Assembly: GCA_902620895.1 (NCBI GenBank)
Contig: CACNJU010000004.1
Span: 1 to 64,000, forward strand
DNA length: 64,000 bases
Reading direction: 5' to 3'
Source of the DNA: an uncultured Prochlorococcus sp.
Lineage (GTDB): Bacteria > Cyanobacteriota > Cyanobacteriia > PCC-6307 > Cyanobiaceae
The notes below the pieces were generated by a model. It was not told where the DNA came from and searched no databases. It worked only from the letters and a program-made list of their open reading frames with translations. Below, one piece after another: positions 55,532 through 64,000 of this stretch. A program made the translations under genes and the position numbers. Numbering within the stretch: the stretch's first letter is position 1; every line of letters begins with the position of its first letter.

Positions 55532-55888
55532 TTATATAAAATCATTTGCATATTCAATTTCGTTAAAACCTAATATTACTTTTTTTCCTTCGTAAATCAA
55601 AAATGGTCTTTTTATTAATTTGCCATCACTTAAAAGAATTTGAATAATTTCTTCCTTTGACAAACGATCAATATCAAGATTTAGAGTTTTAAAGGCTTTA
55701 CCTCTTGTATTAAAAATCCTTTTCTTATCATCAGAGTATTGTTCTAAGGCTAGATTTAAATAATTAACAAGTGGAGGTTCTTTTACAATATCAATTAACT
55801 GAAATTCAAAATCTTTGCTTTCAAGCCACTTTGCAGCTTTTCGGCATGTAGAGCATTTTAAATAACTATAAAAAATTATTTTTTTCAA
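55532..55888 (-). CDS. ArsC/Spx-family thioredoxin-fold protein
   Basis: The 118-residue protein has the family redox motif CSTC (Cys12 and Cys15 in YLKCSTCRKAAKWLE), RIFNTRGKAF, LSKEEIIQILLSDGKLIKRP with the cis-Pro loop, and a C-terminal IYEGKKVILGF. This is the ArsC/Spx/YffB fold. The usual Arg triad of classic arsenate reductase is only partly seen, so it may be a glutathione-linked reductase rather than a true arsenate reductase. The start is TTG, overlapping the ppa stop by 4 bp (TTGA), which suggests translational coupling. Confidence 0.83.
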   Translation of the reverse strand: MKKIIFYSYLKCSTCRKAAKWLESKDFEFQLIDIVKEPPLVNYLNLALEQYSDDKKRIFNTRGKAFKTLNLDIDRLSKEEIIQILLSDGKLIKRPFLIYEGKKVILGFNEIEYANDFI

Positions 55889-56439
55889 TTTAATTTACTA
55901 ATATTTGATTTCTTAAGTACTTTAAAGTTTTTCTTTTTTAGAGGCATACAACTTTTCAATAAATTTTCAACTACATCAAAATCCCTCCAACCATCAATTT
56001 GAATTGTTCTTCCATCGAGTCCTTTACTAGTTCTAAAAAATTCAGCAACATCCTCAAGCTGATTAGGAGCAATTTGATTAATACTCACTATATTAGCCTG
56101 CCTAGGATTAGCCATAGGCACACATAAAAGTTTTCCATCATATGCACCACAATCATGCATATCCAAAACTCCAATAGGTCTAGCTTTTATTAGACAACCT
56201 GCAAAAGTAGGTTCGTCCATTATCACCATTGCATCAAGGGGAGCTCCATCATCAGCAAGGGTATTTGGGATAAAACCATAATCAAAAGGGTACCTAACTG
56301 AAGAATGTAATACTCTGTCTAGGGCCATTATTCCTGCTTCAGAGCAATATTCATATTTATTCCTACTACCTGCAGGTATTTCAACAACAATATTCACTAT
56401 TCCCTTCATTGGAGATGGAGGTATTGAACTAAGGTCCAT
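55885..56439 (-). CDS. ppa: Inorganic pyrophosphatase, soluble family I
   Basis: Ppa hydrolyses pyrophosphate and so drives biosynthetic reactions. The 184-residue protein has VEIPAGSRNKYEY, YPFDYGFIPNTLADDGAPLDAMV (the signature with metal-binding Asp residues, about 51-73) and ARPIGVLDMHDCGAYDGKLLCV. A 10-residue C-terminal Lys-rich tail extends past the fold. It overlaps the upstream 84-residue membrane protein by 11 bp and the downstream ArsC-like gene by 4 bp. Confidence 0.98.
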   Translation of the reverse strand: MDLSSIPPSPMKGIVNIVVEIPAGSRNKYEYCSEAGIMALDRVLHSSVRYPFDYGFIPNTLADDGAPLDAMVIMDEPTFAGCLIKARPIGVLDMHDCGAYDGKLLCVPMANPRQANIVSINQIAPNQLEDVAEFFRTSKGLDGRTIQIDGWRDFDVVENLLKSCMPLKKKNFKVLKKSNISKLN

Positions 56440-56683
56440 CTTTTTTAAAATCGTGATTATGAATTATCTCTTTACCTTGAGATAAAGGTCTGCCAATTAA
56501 AATGCTTATTGAAGGTAAAAAAATTGTCAAAAAGGCAAAAATAATACCTAAAGATGTTATTGATAAACTCCTTATACTTAAGGGGTCATCATCATCTCTT
56601 TCAAAATCATTTCGAGCAGAACCATGAGAAGATTCTTCGCTTGATTTACTTTGAATAAACTGCTTTGATTTCGTGTAACTCAA
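56429..56683 (-). CDS. Small membrane protein of unknown function upstream of ppa
   Basis: The 84-residue protein starts with TTG, has a polar, acidic-rich N-terminal part (about 1-35) with ERDDDDPLSIR, and then one membrane helix (about 40-62) and a short polar tail. I do not recognise a family. Its 11-bp overlap with ppa and the match of its base use with the neighbours argue that it is expressed. Its function is unknown. Confidence 0.6.
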   Translation of the reverse strand: MSYTKSKQFIQSKSSEESSHGSARNDFERDDDDPLSIRSLSITSLGIIFAFLTIFLPSISILIGRPLSQGKEIIHNHDFKKDGP

Positions 56684-56779
56684 GAACTCTTAATTGGTAA
56701 AGATTAAGGAGATAATTAAACATCATTATCCTACATTCAAAATGTCAATAAATCAAAACATTGATTGGCGACTTTTTAA

Positions 56780-57130
56780 TTAGTCTTTTTCTAACAAAGA
56801 CCTAATAGATTTTAGTTCATCTAATATTTGTGCAAGTATATTTTGAGCAGCGGAAGAAGGTGTATTAAAGACCTCTACAGTAACTTCCTTTATTCTTAAA
56901 ATATCTTTTGCAAATCTTGCTACTTCATTAGGATGGAATTTTAAAGGGTCTTTTTGATCAGTCCTAAATTCGGGATTTAATTTTCTTGGATTAAAACTAG
57001 GGTTTAGATTTCTTAAATCTGTATTTGTATACCTATAGACAGAAGCTCTTGATCTATTTAGGTATTTTTGAACTTCATCAATACCTACCAATTCCTCTTC
57101 ACTAGAAATATTGGAATCTATATTTTCCAT
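56780..57130 (-). CDS. Possible helix-turn-helix DNA-binding protein
   Basis: The 116-residue protein has ELVGIDEVQKYLNRSRASVYRYTN (about 13-36), which follows the pattern of a MerR/excisionase helix-turn-helix: a GI.EV..YL turn and then the recognition helix with SRASVYRY. A Pro/Asn-rich linker with NPRKLNPEFRTD and a helical C-terminus with ILAQILDELKSIRSLLEK (possible coiled coil) follow. The family is unnamed to me but looks widespread in marine cyanobacteria. It is divergent from proS; the 174-bp spacer between them could hold an autoregulatory site. Confidence 0.65.
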   Translation of the reverse strand: MENIDSNISSEEELVGIDEVQKYLNRSRASVYRYTNTDLRNLNPSFNPRKLNPEFRTDQKDPLKFHPNEVARFAKDILRIKEVTVEVFNTPSSAAQNILAQILDELKSIRSLLEKD

Positions 57131-57225
57131 AAACTTAAGAAAATGATTAAGTAGTAATGAACTTTTTAAAGAGTTTGAACTACATTACTGAAGAAGTTAG
57201 CAGAAAGAATATTCTTAGACTAGCC

Positions 57226-57246
57226 GTGTTGAGGGACTCAAGACAC
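57226..57246 (+). other. Hairpin in the proS leader
   Basis: GTGTTGAG (57226-57233) pairs with CTCA and ACAC (57237-57246) around a GGA loop with a 2-base bulge, and is followed by TTTAAATTATTTTTT. It lies 58 bases before the proS ATG. It could be a weak terminator or attenuator or chance. Confidence 0.35.
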
Positions 57247-57304
57247 TTTAAATTATTTTTTCACCTTAATTGATAAAATTAATTATTATTAAGGATTTTT
57301 CTGT

Positions 57305-59107
57305 ATGCGCGTAACAACCTCATTTCCTCTGGGGACACTTCGTGACACACCTTCTGAAGCTGAGATTATTTCACATCAATTACTCTTAAAAGCTGGGTAT
57401 ATTCGCAGAGTTAATAGCGGTATTTATGCATACATGCCCCTAATGCTAAGAGTTATTGAAAAAATATCCTCAATAATAGAGAAAGAACTTAATAATATTG
57501 GTTGTACAAAATTACTATTACCTCAACTTCATCCTGCAGATTTATGGAAAAAAAGTGAAAGGTGGGAAGGATATACCGCAGGTGAAGGAATAATGTTTAA
57601 TCTCAAAGATAGACAAGGTAAAGAATTTGGTTTAGCGCCGACTCACGAAGAGGTTATCACGAGTATTGCATCAGAGACCATCAACTCCTATAAGCAATTA
57701 CCTCAATGTTTTTACCAAATTCAGACAAAATTTAGAGATGAAATAAGGCCAAGGTTTGGATTGATGAGAAGTAGAGAATTCATAATGAAAGATGGTTATT
57801 CTTTTCATTCTTCAGAAAACGATCTAGCTTCTTTCTATGAAAAGGTGGGCAATGCTTATGAAAATATTTTTGAATCTTGTGGACTGCAGACAGTAGGGGT
57901 TGAAGCTGATAGTGGAGCAATTGGCGGTGCTTCATCTAAAGAATTTATGGTCACTGCTGATGCTGGAGAAGATTCCATTTTGTTCACTCAAAGTGGTTCT
58001 TATGCAGCCAATATCGAAAAAGCTGTTTCTCTACCCTCTCAACCTATTCCACTAAAAAATAATATTGCAGAGTGGTTGGAAACGCCTCATCAAAAAACAA
58101 TCCTAGAAGTTTGCGACAATAACAATTTAGACCCAAGTCAGATTATTAAAGTAGTAATATTCCTTGCACAGTTCGAAAATGAATTTAATGCCCCAATTCT
58201 TGCATGCATAAGAGGCGATCAACACATTAATGAAGTAAAGCTTTTTAACTTAATCAATAAATTTCATCACTTCAATCTCCTTAATCTTAAAAAGATTGAA
58301 GACAAAAATACCATCGAAAAAAATCTAGTTGATTTACCCTTAGGTTTTATCGGGCCAGATTTAGATAATAAAACTATTAAAGCTAGTTCTAATTGGGAAA
58401 AAAAATGGACAAGAATAATTGACCATTCTGCCAGTGACCTTTCAAAGTTTATAAGTGGTGGGAATAAAGTTAATTTCCATAAAGTTTTTCAAGAATTTTC
58501 TTTTAATTCAAAAGACTATCTAATTGGTGATATCAGGAATGCAAAAAAAGGAGATAAAATTAGTATTGACAGTAATGAAGAACTTAAAGAAAAAAAAGGT
58601 ATCGAGATTGGACATATTTTCCAACTAGGTCAAAAATATAGTGAAAAATTAAATGCAAAATTCTCTGATAAGGATGGTCAGTTAAAAAATTTATGGATGG
58701 GTTGTTATGGAATTGGAGTTACAAGAATAGCTCAAGCTGCTATCGAACAGAATCATGACCAAAAGGGAATTTGTTGGCCTATCCAGATTTCTCCTTTTGA
58801 AGTTATTATTATTCCCACAAACCTAAAAGATCCTATTCAAAAGAACCTTACTGAGCATATATATAACAACTTTTTAATTAATAAAATTGATGTCCTTCTT
58901 GATGATAGAAACGATAGAGCTGGCGTGAAATTTAAAGATGCCGAATTAATTGGTATTCCTTTTCAGATAATAATTGGCAGAGATTCTGTTAACAAGGAAG
59001 TAGAACTTTTATGCAGGACAAATAATACTAAATTTAAAATTAGTACTGATAAATTGTTGGAAACATTTATTTCTGAATCAGAAATAATGTACAATAAAAA
59101 ATCTTAA
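57305..59107 (+). CDS. proS: Prolyl-tRNA synthetase
   Basis: ProS charges tRNA-Pro. The 600-residue bacterial-type class II enzyme has the motif 1 region EIISHQLLLKAGYIRRVNSG, motif 2 TKFRDEIRPRFGLMRSREFIMKDGYSFH (about 142-169), the inserted editing domain (about 230-400), and motif 3 GCYGIGVTRIAQAAIEQ. The C-terminal anticodon domain follows, with DDRNDRAGVKFKDAELIGIP. A good ribosome-binding AAGGA lies about 8 bases upstream. psb27 begins 24 bp after its stop, on the same strand. Confidence 0.98.
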   Translation: MRVTTSFPLGTLRDTPSEAEIISHQLLLKAGYIRRVNSGIYAYMPLMLRVIEKISSIIEKELNNIGCTKLLLPQLHPADLWKKSERWEGYTAGEGIMFNLKDRQGKEFGLAPTHEEVITSIASETINSYKQLPQCFYQIQTKFRDEIRPRFGLMRSREFIMKDGYSFHSSENDLASFYEKVGNAYENIFESCGLQTVGVEADSGAIGGASSKEFMVTADAGEDSILFTQSGSYAANIEKAVSLPSQPIPLKNNIAEWLETPHQKTILEVCDNNNLDPSQIIKVVIFLAQFENEFNAPILACIRGDQHINEVKLFNLINKFHHFNLLNLKKIEDKNTIEKNLVDLPLGFIGPDLDNKTIKASSNWEKKWTRIIDHSASDLSKFISGGNKVNFHKVFQEFSFNSKDYLIGDIRNAKKGDKISIDSNEELKEKKGIEIGHIFQLGQKYSEKLNAKFSDKDGQLKNLWMGCYGIGVTRIAQAAIEQNHDQKGICWPIQISPFEVIIIPTNLKDPIQKNLTEHIYNNFLINKIDVLLDDRNDRAGVKFKDAELIGIPFQIIIGRDSVNKEVELLCRTNNTKFKISTDKLLETFISESEIMYNKKS

Positions 59108-59131
59108 GGTTTATTTTTTGGGAGCAAAGTT

Positions 59132-59569
59132 ATGTTACTGAATTGGACATCAAAAATTTTTTTTAAAAATCTTACCAAAGTTATATCTTTTTCAATATCC
59201 TTAATTGTTGTTTTTACACTATTTAGTTCCCCTTCTTTAGCTGCAAAAACCTCTATGACAGGTGACTATACAAAAGATACAATTTCAGTTGTTAAAATAT
59301 TACAAACAGCTGTTGATACTCCAAAAGATTCTCCAAATAAAGATGAAGTAAGAAGTGAAGCTCTTACACTCATAACTGACTATATTTCCAGATACAGAAA
59401 TAGAGGATTGGTGAATAAAACTCAATCATTTACAACTATGCAAACAGCATTAAATGCTATGGCAGGTCATTACAAAAACTTTGCAAGTAGACCTTTACCA
59501 GATAAACTTAAGGAGCGTTTAACAAAAGAATTTTCTCTTGCTGAAAAAATGGTTTTAAGAGAAAGTTGA
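59132..59569 (+). CDS. psb27: Photosystem II assembly protein Psb27
   Basis: Psb27 is a lumenal protein that binds CP43 during photosystem II assembly and repair. The 145-residue precursor has a long hydrophobic signal (about 16-37) ending SLAA, then MTGDYTKDTISVVKILQTAV, SEALTLITDYISRYRNRG and the late four-helix-bundle segments up to LTKEFSLAEKMV. Unlike the Synechocystis lipoprotein, I see no lipobox Cys at the cleavage site, so membrane anchoring by lipid is unlikely. A GGGAG ribosome-binding site lies 8 bases before the ATG. The gene lies 24 bp after proS. Confidence 0.93.
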   Translation: MLLNWTSKIFFKNLTKVISFSISLIVVFTLFSSPSLAAKTSMTGDYTKDTISVVKILQTAVDTPKDSPNKDEVRSEALTLITDYISRYRNRGLVNKTQSFTTMQTALNAMAGHYKNFASRPLPDKLKERLTKEFSLAEKMVLRES

Positions 59570-59596
59570 TACAATTCATTTACTTTTTAAAAGTAA

Positions 59597-60961
<1,365 letters not shown>

Positions 60962-60976
60962 TTTAGTTCCAAATTA

Positions 60977-61978
60977 ATGAAGGAATCCTTTAGACATTTT
61001 GAACATAAAAAAGTTGATCTCATTGGTCTAGGCAACGCAATAGTGGATATTATTGTAAATATCAAAGATGAGTTTCTTGAGATAAATAATCTAGATAAAG
61101 GATCAATGAATCTAATAAATTCTGATGAATCTCAGAGATTGTTAGAAAATTGCAAAGTGATCAAACAAATTTCAGGTGGGTCCTCAGCAAATACAGTTGT
61201 TTGCTTAGCAGAATTAGGCAATCATGTGCAGTTTATAGGGAGAGTGAAAAATGATCAATTTGGGGATTTCTTTTCTGACGATATAAAAAAAAGTAAGACT
61301 ATATTTAATACTCCACCAACTATTGAAGGTGCTCCAACAGCTCATTCAATCATTCTGGTTACACCTGATGCCCAAAGAACTATGTGCACTTACCTAGGTG
61401 CATCTGTAGAGTTTGAACCAAAAGACATTGACTTTAATGTAATTAAGGAAAGTAAATACTTATATTTAGAAGGATATTTATGGGACAGTGAATTAGCTAA
61501 AAAAGCTTTTATTAAAGCCGCACAAATTGCAAAAGAATCTAATACAAAAATAATCCTTTCTTTGTCTGATTCATTTTGTGTGGATAGACATCGTGAGAGC
61601 TTCTTGGAATTAATTGATAACTATGTAGATATAGTTTTTTGTAATGAATCCGAGGTGTTAAGTCTATTTAATAATGATAAATTAGCAAGCTGCCAAGAAG
61701 ACCTATCTTCCTTATGTGAATTAGTCATAGTAACTCTTGGAAGCAATGGTTCTCTAATAGTTAACAAAAATAATGTTGAAATAATTGAGTCAATAACAAA
61801 AGGCAAGATTATTGATACTACAGGAGCGGGAGATATCTATGCGGGAGGGTTTATCCATGGATTAATAAACAATTTTTCCCTCAAAAAATGCGGAGAAATA
61901 GCTTCAATTTGCGCTGGACAAATAATTACGCAATTAGGATCTAGATCAGATATCGATCTTAAAGAGTTAATAAAATAA
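60977..61978 (+). CDS. PfkB-family carbohydrate or nucleoside kinase
   Basis: The 333-residue kinase has the N-terminal IGLGNAIVDI, the substrate-site GGSSANTVVCLAELGNHVQFIG (about 67-88), and the C-terminal signature DTTGAGDIYAGGFIHG with the catalytic Asp. The form looks adenosine-kinase-like rather than fructokinase-like (GGSSANT and the conserved TMCTYLGAS), but the substrate is not certain. It follows purA by 15 bp on the same strand, which would fit a purine-related role. It is convergent with cutA, 6 bp apart. Confidence 0.9.
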   Translation: MKESFRHFEHKKVDLIGLGNAIVDIIVNIKDEFLEINNLDKGSMNLINSDESQRLLENCKVIKQISGGSSANTVVCLAELGNHVQFIGRVKNDQFGDFFSDDIKKSKTIFNTPPTIEGAPTAHSIILVTPDAQRTMCTYLGASVEFEPKDIDFNVIKESKYLYLEGYLWDSELAKKAFIKAAQIAKESNTKIILSLSDSFCVDRHRESFLELIDNYVDIVFCNESEVLSLFNNDKLASCQEDLSSLCELVIVTLGSNGSLIVNKNNVEIIESITKGKIIDTTGAGDIYAGGFIHGLINNFSLKKCGEIASICAGQIITQLGSRSDIDLKELIK

Positions 61979-61984
61979 ATATAA

Positions 61985-62290
61985 TCAAATAGCCTTATTC
62001 AACCAACTATAATACTTCCTCTCAGCATTGTATTTTTTGTAAATAATCTGAGGGACATCATATGTGGAATTTTTATTTACGAAATCAATTAAACAATCTT
62101 TATATTCTAATTTACTTTTTATTGTGATTTCAAACTCTTTAGTTTCTTCAATATCATCATCCCACTCATAAATTGAAAAAATTTGTTTTATCGAAACACA
62201 AGCTGCAAGTTTATTTTGTATGAGTAATTTAGCCATTCGTAAAGCATTTGAGTTACTTGATTCAGTTGTTATAATAACTAATAGTTCCAT
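61985..62290 (-). CDS. cutA: CutA divalent-ion tolerance protein
   Basis: CutA is a small trimeric PII-like protein linked to copper tolerance; its exact function is unsettled. The 101-residue protein has ITTESSNSNALRMAKLLIQNKLAACVSI (about 7-34), a YEWDDDIEETKEFEITIKS middle with the acidic loop, and a late YDVPQIIYKKYNAERKYYSWL. These match the family. The downstream convergent gene is the PfkB kinase, and cobK lies 13 bp upstream on the same strand. Confidence 0.95.
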   Translation of the reverse strand: MELLVIITTESSNSNALRMAKLLIQNKLAACVSIKQIFSIYEWDDDIEETKEFEITIKSKLEYKDCLIDFVNKNSTYDVPQIIYKKYNAERKYYSWLNKAI

Positions 62291-62303
62291 AATGAATTAA
62301 ACA

Positions 62304-63101
62304 TCAATATTTTTTAATTATGTGATCTATCAAATTGTGATATTGATCAAAAGAGTAAGAATAATCATTTTTAACTTTCGGCCTTTTAACCAAAAATAAC
62401 TTCATCTTACTTCCAGAAACTATACTCTCCCAGTTTTTCTGAGAATAACTTCCAGATTCTCTGCATAGAACATAATCTATCTCCCAAAAATCACAAAGTT
62501 TTTTTTCTAAAATGCTTTTATTTTTTTTACTCGGTTCAAGGATCGCTATGTTTGAATTTTTAATACATGATCCAAAAGCTTTTGTTATACTCTCATAAGT
62601 TGGAAGTACCCTTGTAAATACATTTGCTTTACAATTCATATAATAACTAGCTGTATCGTTAAGGAATCTAGATCCTATTGCAAGAAGAATATTCTTATTT
62701 TCTATATCAACATTACTTATATCCTTTAAATGATCAATATAAAAAAAATTATTAGTGTTATTTATTAGAGATTTCCTCTCAAATAGTAAAAGAGGTGTAT
62801 TAATTTCTTTACATGCATTATTAAGATTTTTAGAAATTATTACGGCAAACGGATGAGTAGCATCGACAACGCATGTAATTTTATTTTTATTTATGAAATT
62901 AATTATTTGATATTTATTATTTAATTTCCCCGTAATGATATGTAACTTTGGATTTTCAATATAAGCTTGCCCTGCTTTATAAGTTAAAACACTTGCAAAG
63001 ACTGAATAATTAAGCTCAAGAAGCCTATTAGCTATTACAGGTCCATCCGAAGTTCCTGATAGGATCCAAACATTTTTATAGCAATTTCCTTGATTCTGCA
63101 T
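62304..63101 (-). CDS. cobK: Precorrin-6A reductase (CobK/CbiJ)
   Basis: CobK/CbiJ reduces precorrin-6A in the corrin ring of vitamin B12. The 265-residue protein has the N-terminal WILSGTSDGPVIANRLLELNY, the DATHPFAVIISKNL motif (about 80-93) and LLAIGSRFLND, with RVLPTYESI, as in the family. The aerobic or anaerobic pathway cannot be read from this gene alone. It is divergent from ssb, with 28 bp between the start codons. It is consistent with Prochlorococcus making its own pseudo-B12. Confidence 0.9.
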   Translation of the reverse strand: MQNQGNCYKNVWILSGTSDGPVIANRLLELNYSVFASVLTYKAGQAYIENPKLHIITGKLNNKYQIINFINKNKITCVVDATHPFAVIISKNLNNACKEINTPLLLFERKSLINNTNNFFYIDHLKDISNVDIENKNILLAIGSRFLNDTASYYMNCKANVFTRVLPTYESITKAFGSCIKNSNIAILEPSKKNKSILEKKLCDFWEIDYVLCRESGSYSQKNWESIVSGSKMKLFLVKRPKVKNDYSYSFDQYHNLIDHIIKKY

Positions 63102-63129
63102 CAGTATGTCTTTAATTAAATAGTAAGTA

Positions 63130-63555
63130 ATGAATCATTGTTTAATTCAGGCGGTAATCAATAGCGCTCCCCAAATGAGGTATACCAAAGAAAACCAAAC
63201 TCCAATTGCAGAAATGATTGTTAATTTTAAAGGATTACGTAGTGAAGATCCAACCAGAGATCTCAAGATCATAGGATGGGGAAATATTGCCCAAGTAATG
63301 GTAGATGAACTAAAGGAAGGGCAAAATATTGTTATAGAGGGACGACTAAAGATGAATTCTGTAACTAGAAAAGACGGAACGAAAGAAAAACAACCAGAGC
63401 TAACAGCTTCAAAAATTCATCAAATATCGCCAGTTGATGTAATTAAGTCTGATCAAAAAGAAAATAATGAGTCATTTGAAAATAAAGAAACCGCCAAAAA
63501 ATCTAGTTGGGATAGTTCACCTCTAGTACCTGAAGTGGACGAAATACCTTTTTAA
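63130..63555 (+). CDS. ssb: Single-stranded DNA-binding protein
   Basis: SSB coats single-stranded DNA in replication and repair. The 141-residue protein is an OB fold: QAVINSAPQMRYTKENQTPIAEMIVNF, RDLKIIGWGNIAQVMVDELKEGQNIVIEGRL and KEKQPELTASKIHQI. It ends in the acidic tip EVDEIPF that binds partner proteins, after a short polar linker. The start differs from the usual MSVN/MNHC pattern only slightly. It is convergent with a small gene, its stop one base away. Confidence 0.93.
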   Translation: MNHCLIQAVINSAPQMRYTKENQTPIAEMIVNFKGLRSEDPTRDLKIIGWGNIAQVMVDELKEGQNIVIEGRLKMNSVTRKDGTKEKQPELTASKIHQISPVDVIKSDQKENNESFENKETAKKSSWDSSPLVPEVDEIPF

Positions 63556-63556
63556 A

Positions 63557-63739
63557 TCAAATATCAACATTATTTTCTTGAACACTTATAATTAACTTGC
63601 TTATTTTTCTTTCAAGCGCGGCAAGTTCGCTTCTGATTTCTGGCCATTTACCCTTATCAAGATTTTCTAGTAGCCATGCTCTATCTTGATCAAGTTTAAA
63701 AATTAAATCTCCTTGATTTGCAGTATTAGGATCTTGCAT
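63557..63739 (-). CDS. Small conserved-looking protein, function unknown
   Basis: The 60-residue frame begins with ATG and encodes a charged, helix-rich protein: LIFKLDQDRAWLLENLDKGKWPEI followed by RSELAALERKISKLIISVQENN, a probable short coiled coil. There is no signal or membrane segment. I know no family. It ends one base from the stop of ssb and starts 42 bp from the next divergent gene. It is probably real given its clean helical pattern and tight packing. Confidence 0.6.
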   Translation of the reverse strand: MQDPNTANQGDLIFKLDQDRAWLLENLDKGKWPEIRSELAALERKISKLIISVQENNVDI

Positions 63740-63781
63740 AATACTTGTTAGCCTATTTAAAACTCATTCTACTAAATCAAA

Positions 63782-64000
63782 ATGAAGAAATACTTATCGC
63801 CTGGAAACTTAATCGTAACCGCTGGGGGTATATTAGCTTTTGTTGGAATGACTGCTTATTTTACAGACTCAGTGAATTTAAGTGTACCTACCTTTTTTTA
63901 TGGAGTACCTATTTTCCTAATTGGCTTAGGCTTAAAGACTTCCGAAATACCTCCTGTAGAGTTATTTGACAAGACAAATTTTGCGACAAATAAATTTAAT
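63782..64000 (+). CDS. DUF2854-like membrane protein, 3' part outside the window
   Basis: An ATG at 63782 opens a frame that runs off the window end (73 codons). It encodes KKYLSPGNLIVTAGGILAFVGMTAY, a membrane helix (about 10-28), then VPTFFYGVPIFLIGLGLKTSEIPPVELF with a second helix. The pattern fits the DUF2854 family of cyanobacteria and plastids, whose function I do not know. A different frame at 63745-63969 is open too but encodes no sensible protein and is a shadow. The family call is from memory of the N-terminus only. Confidence 0.7.
   Translation, partial: MKKYLSPGNLIVTAGGILAFVGMTAYFTDSVNLSVPTFFYGVPIFLIGLGLKTSEIPPVELFDKTNFATNKFN

Noticed and set aside
63745-63969. 74-codon frame at the window end
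   Set aside because: The overlapping frame from 63782 encodes a clear membrane protein that continues past the window; this one does not.

Overview
The window reads as a chromosomal segment of a high-light-adapted Prochlorococcus marinus. It is very AT-rich and tightly packed, with many 1-11 bp overlaps between genes. It carries an alpha-carboxysome operon with form IA RuBisCO, both dark and light protochlorophyllide reductases, psaM, ndhL and psb27, and the cyanobacterial acyl-ACP reductase / aldehyde oxygenase pair. I see no rRNA, CRISPR array, insertion sequence or prophage. One tRNA is present, tRNA-Leu(UAA). About fifteen genes appear to start with TTG, and one probably starts with ATT.

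Layout: 1-14.6 kb is mixed housekeeping: a YciI-like fragment, cyAbrB, trpA, DUF3007, ndhL, trnL, pyrC, a Na/Ca exchanger, glutathione reductase, a GST-like protein, dnaA, two linked glycosyltransferases, GNAT, an ABC exporter, hisG, a glyoxalase-II-like enzyme, RidA and a DUF3136-like protein. 14.6-23.3 kb is the carboxysome region on the minus strand: csoS1-cbbL-cbbS-csoS2-csoSCA-csoS4A-csoS4B-acRAF, with csoS1D on the far side of rdgB. 23.4-29.5 kb is chlorophyll biosynthesis and photosystem I: an HTH-like unknown, chlN-chlB-chlL, then por, a small membrane protein and psaM on the minus strand. 29.6-41 kb holds a lipoate-ligase-like protein, a site-2 protease, trpF, folE, an SDR, accA, aar and ado, a creatininase-family protein, an S1-domain protein, Tab2 and a YlmD homologue. 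41-49.6 kb holds ilvB, hemH, a solitary tyrosine recombinase, cobO, pyrH-frr-geranylgeranyl-reductase-like and tal. 49.7-64 kb holds a cell-wall pair (FtsL-like candidate and ftsI), a CPBP protease, a double histidine phosphatase, lepB, an ArsC/Spx-like protein, ppa, an HTH protein, proS, psb27, purA, a PfkB kinase, cutA, cobK, ssb and a DUF2854-like fragment.

Functional threads: the carboxysome operon supplies shell (CsoS1, CsoS4A/B, CsoS1D), scaffold (CsoS2), carbonic anhydrase, RuBisCO and an assembly factor. Its non-coding parts carry structure that could set protein ratios. The clearest case is a perfect 13-bp hairpin followed by five U residues between cbbS and csoS2. A promoter-like element with palindromes and a 14-bp direct repeat lies upstream of csoS1. 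Chlorophyll and haem genes (chlNBL, por, hemH, a ChlP-like reductase) and photosystem genes (psaM, ndhL, psb27, tab2-like) are scattered along the window. accA, aar and ado link fatty-acid synthesis to alkane production.

I found no clearly novel multi-gene system. The observations most worth following up are the regulatory structures of the carboxysome operon, the ATT-start ylmD-like gene, the FtsL-like candidate, the HTH-like gene between csoS1D and chlN, and the solitary conserved recombinase.
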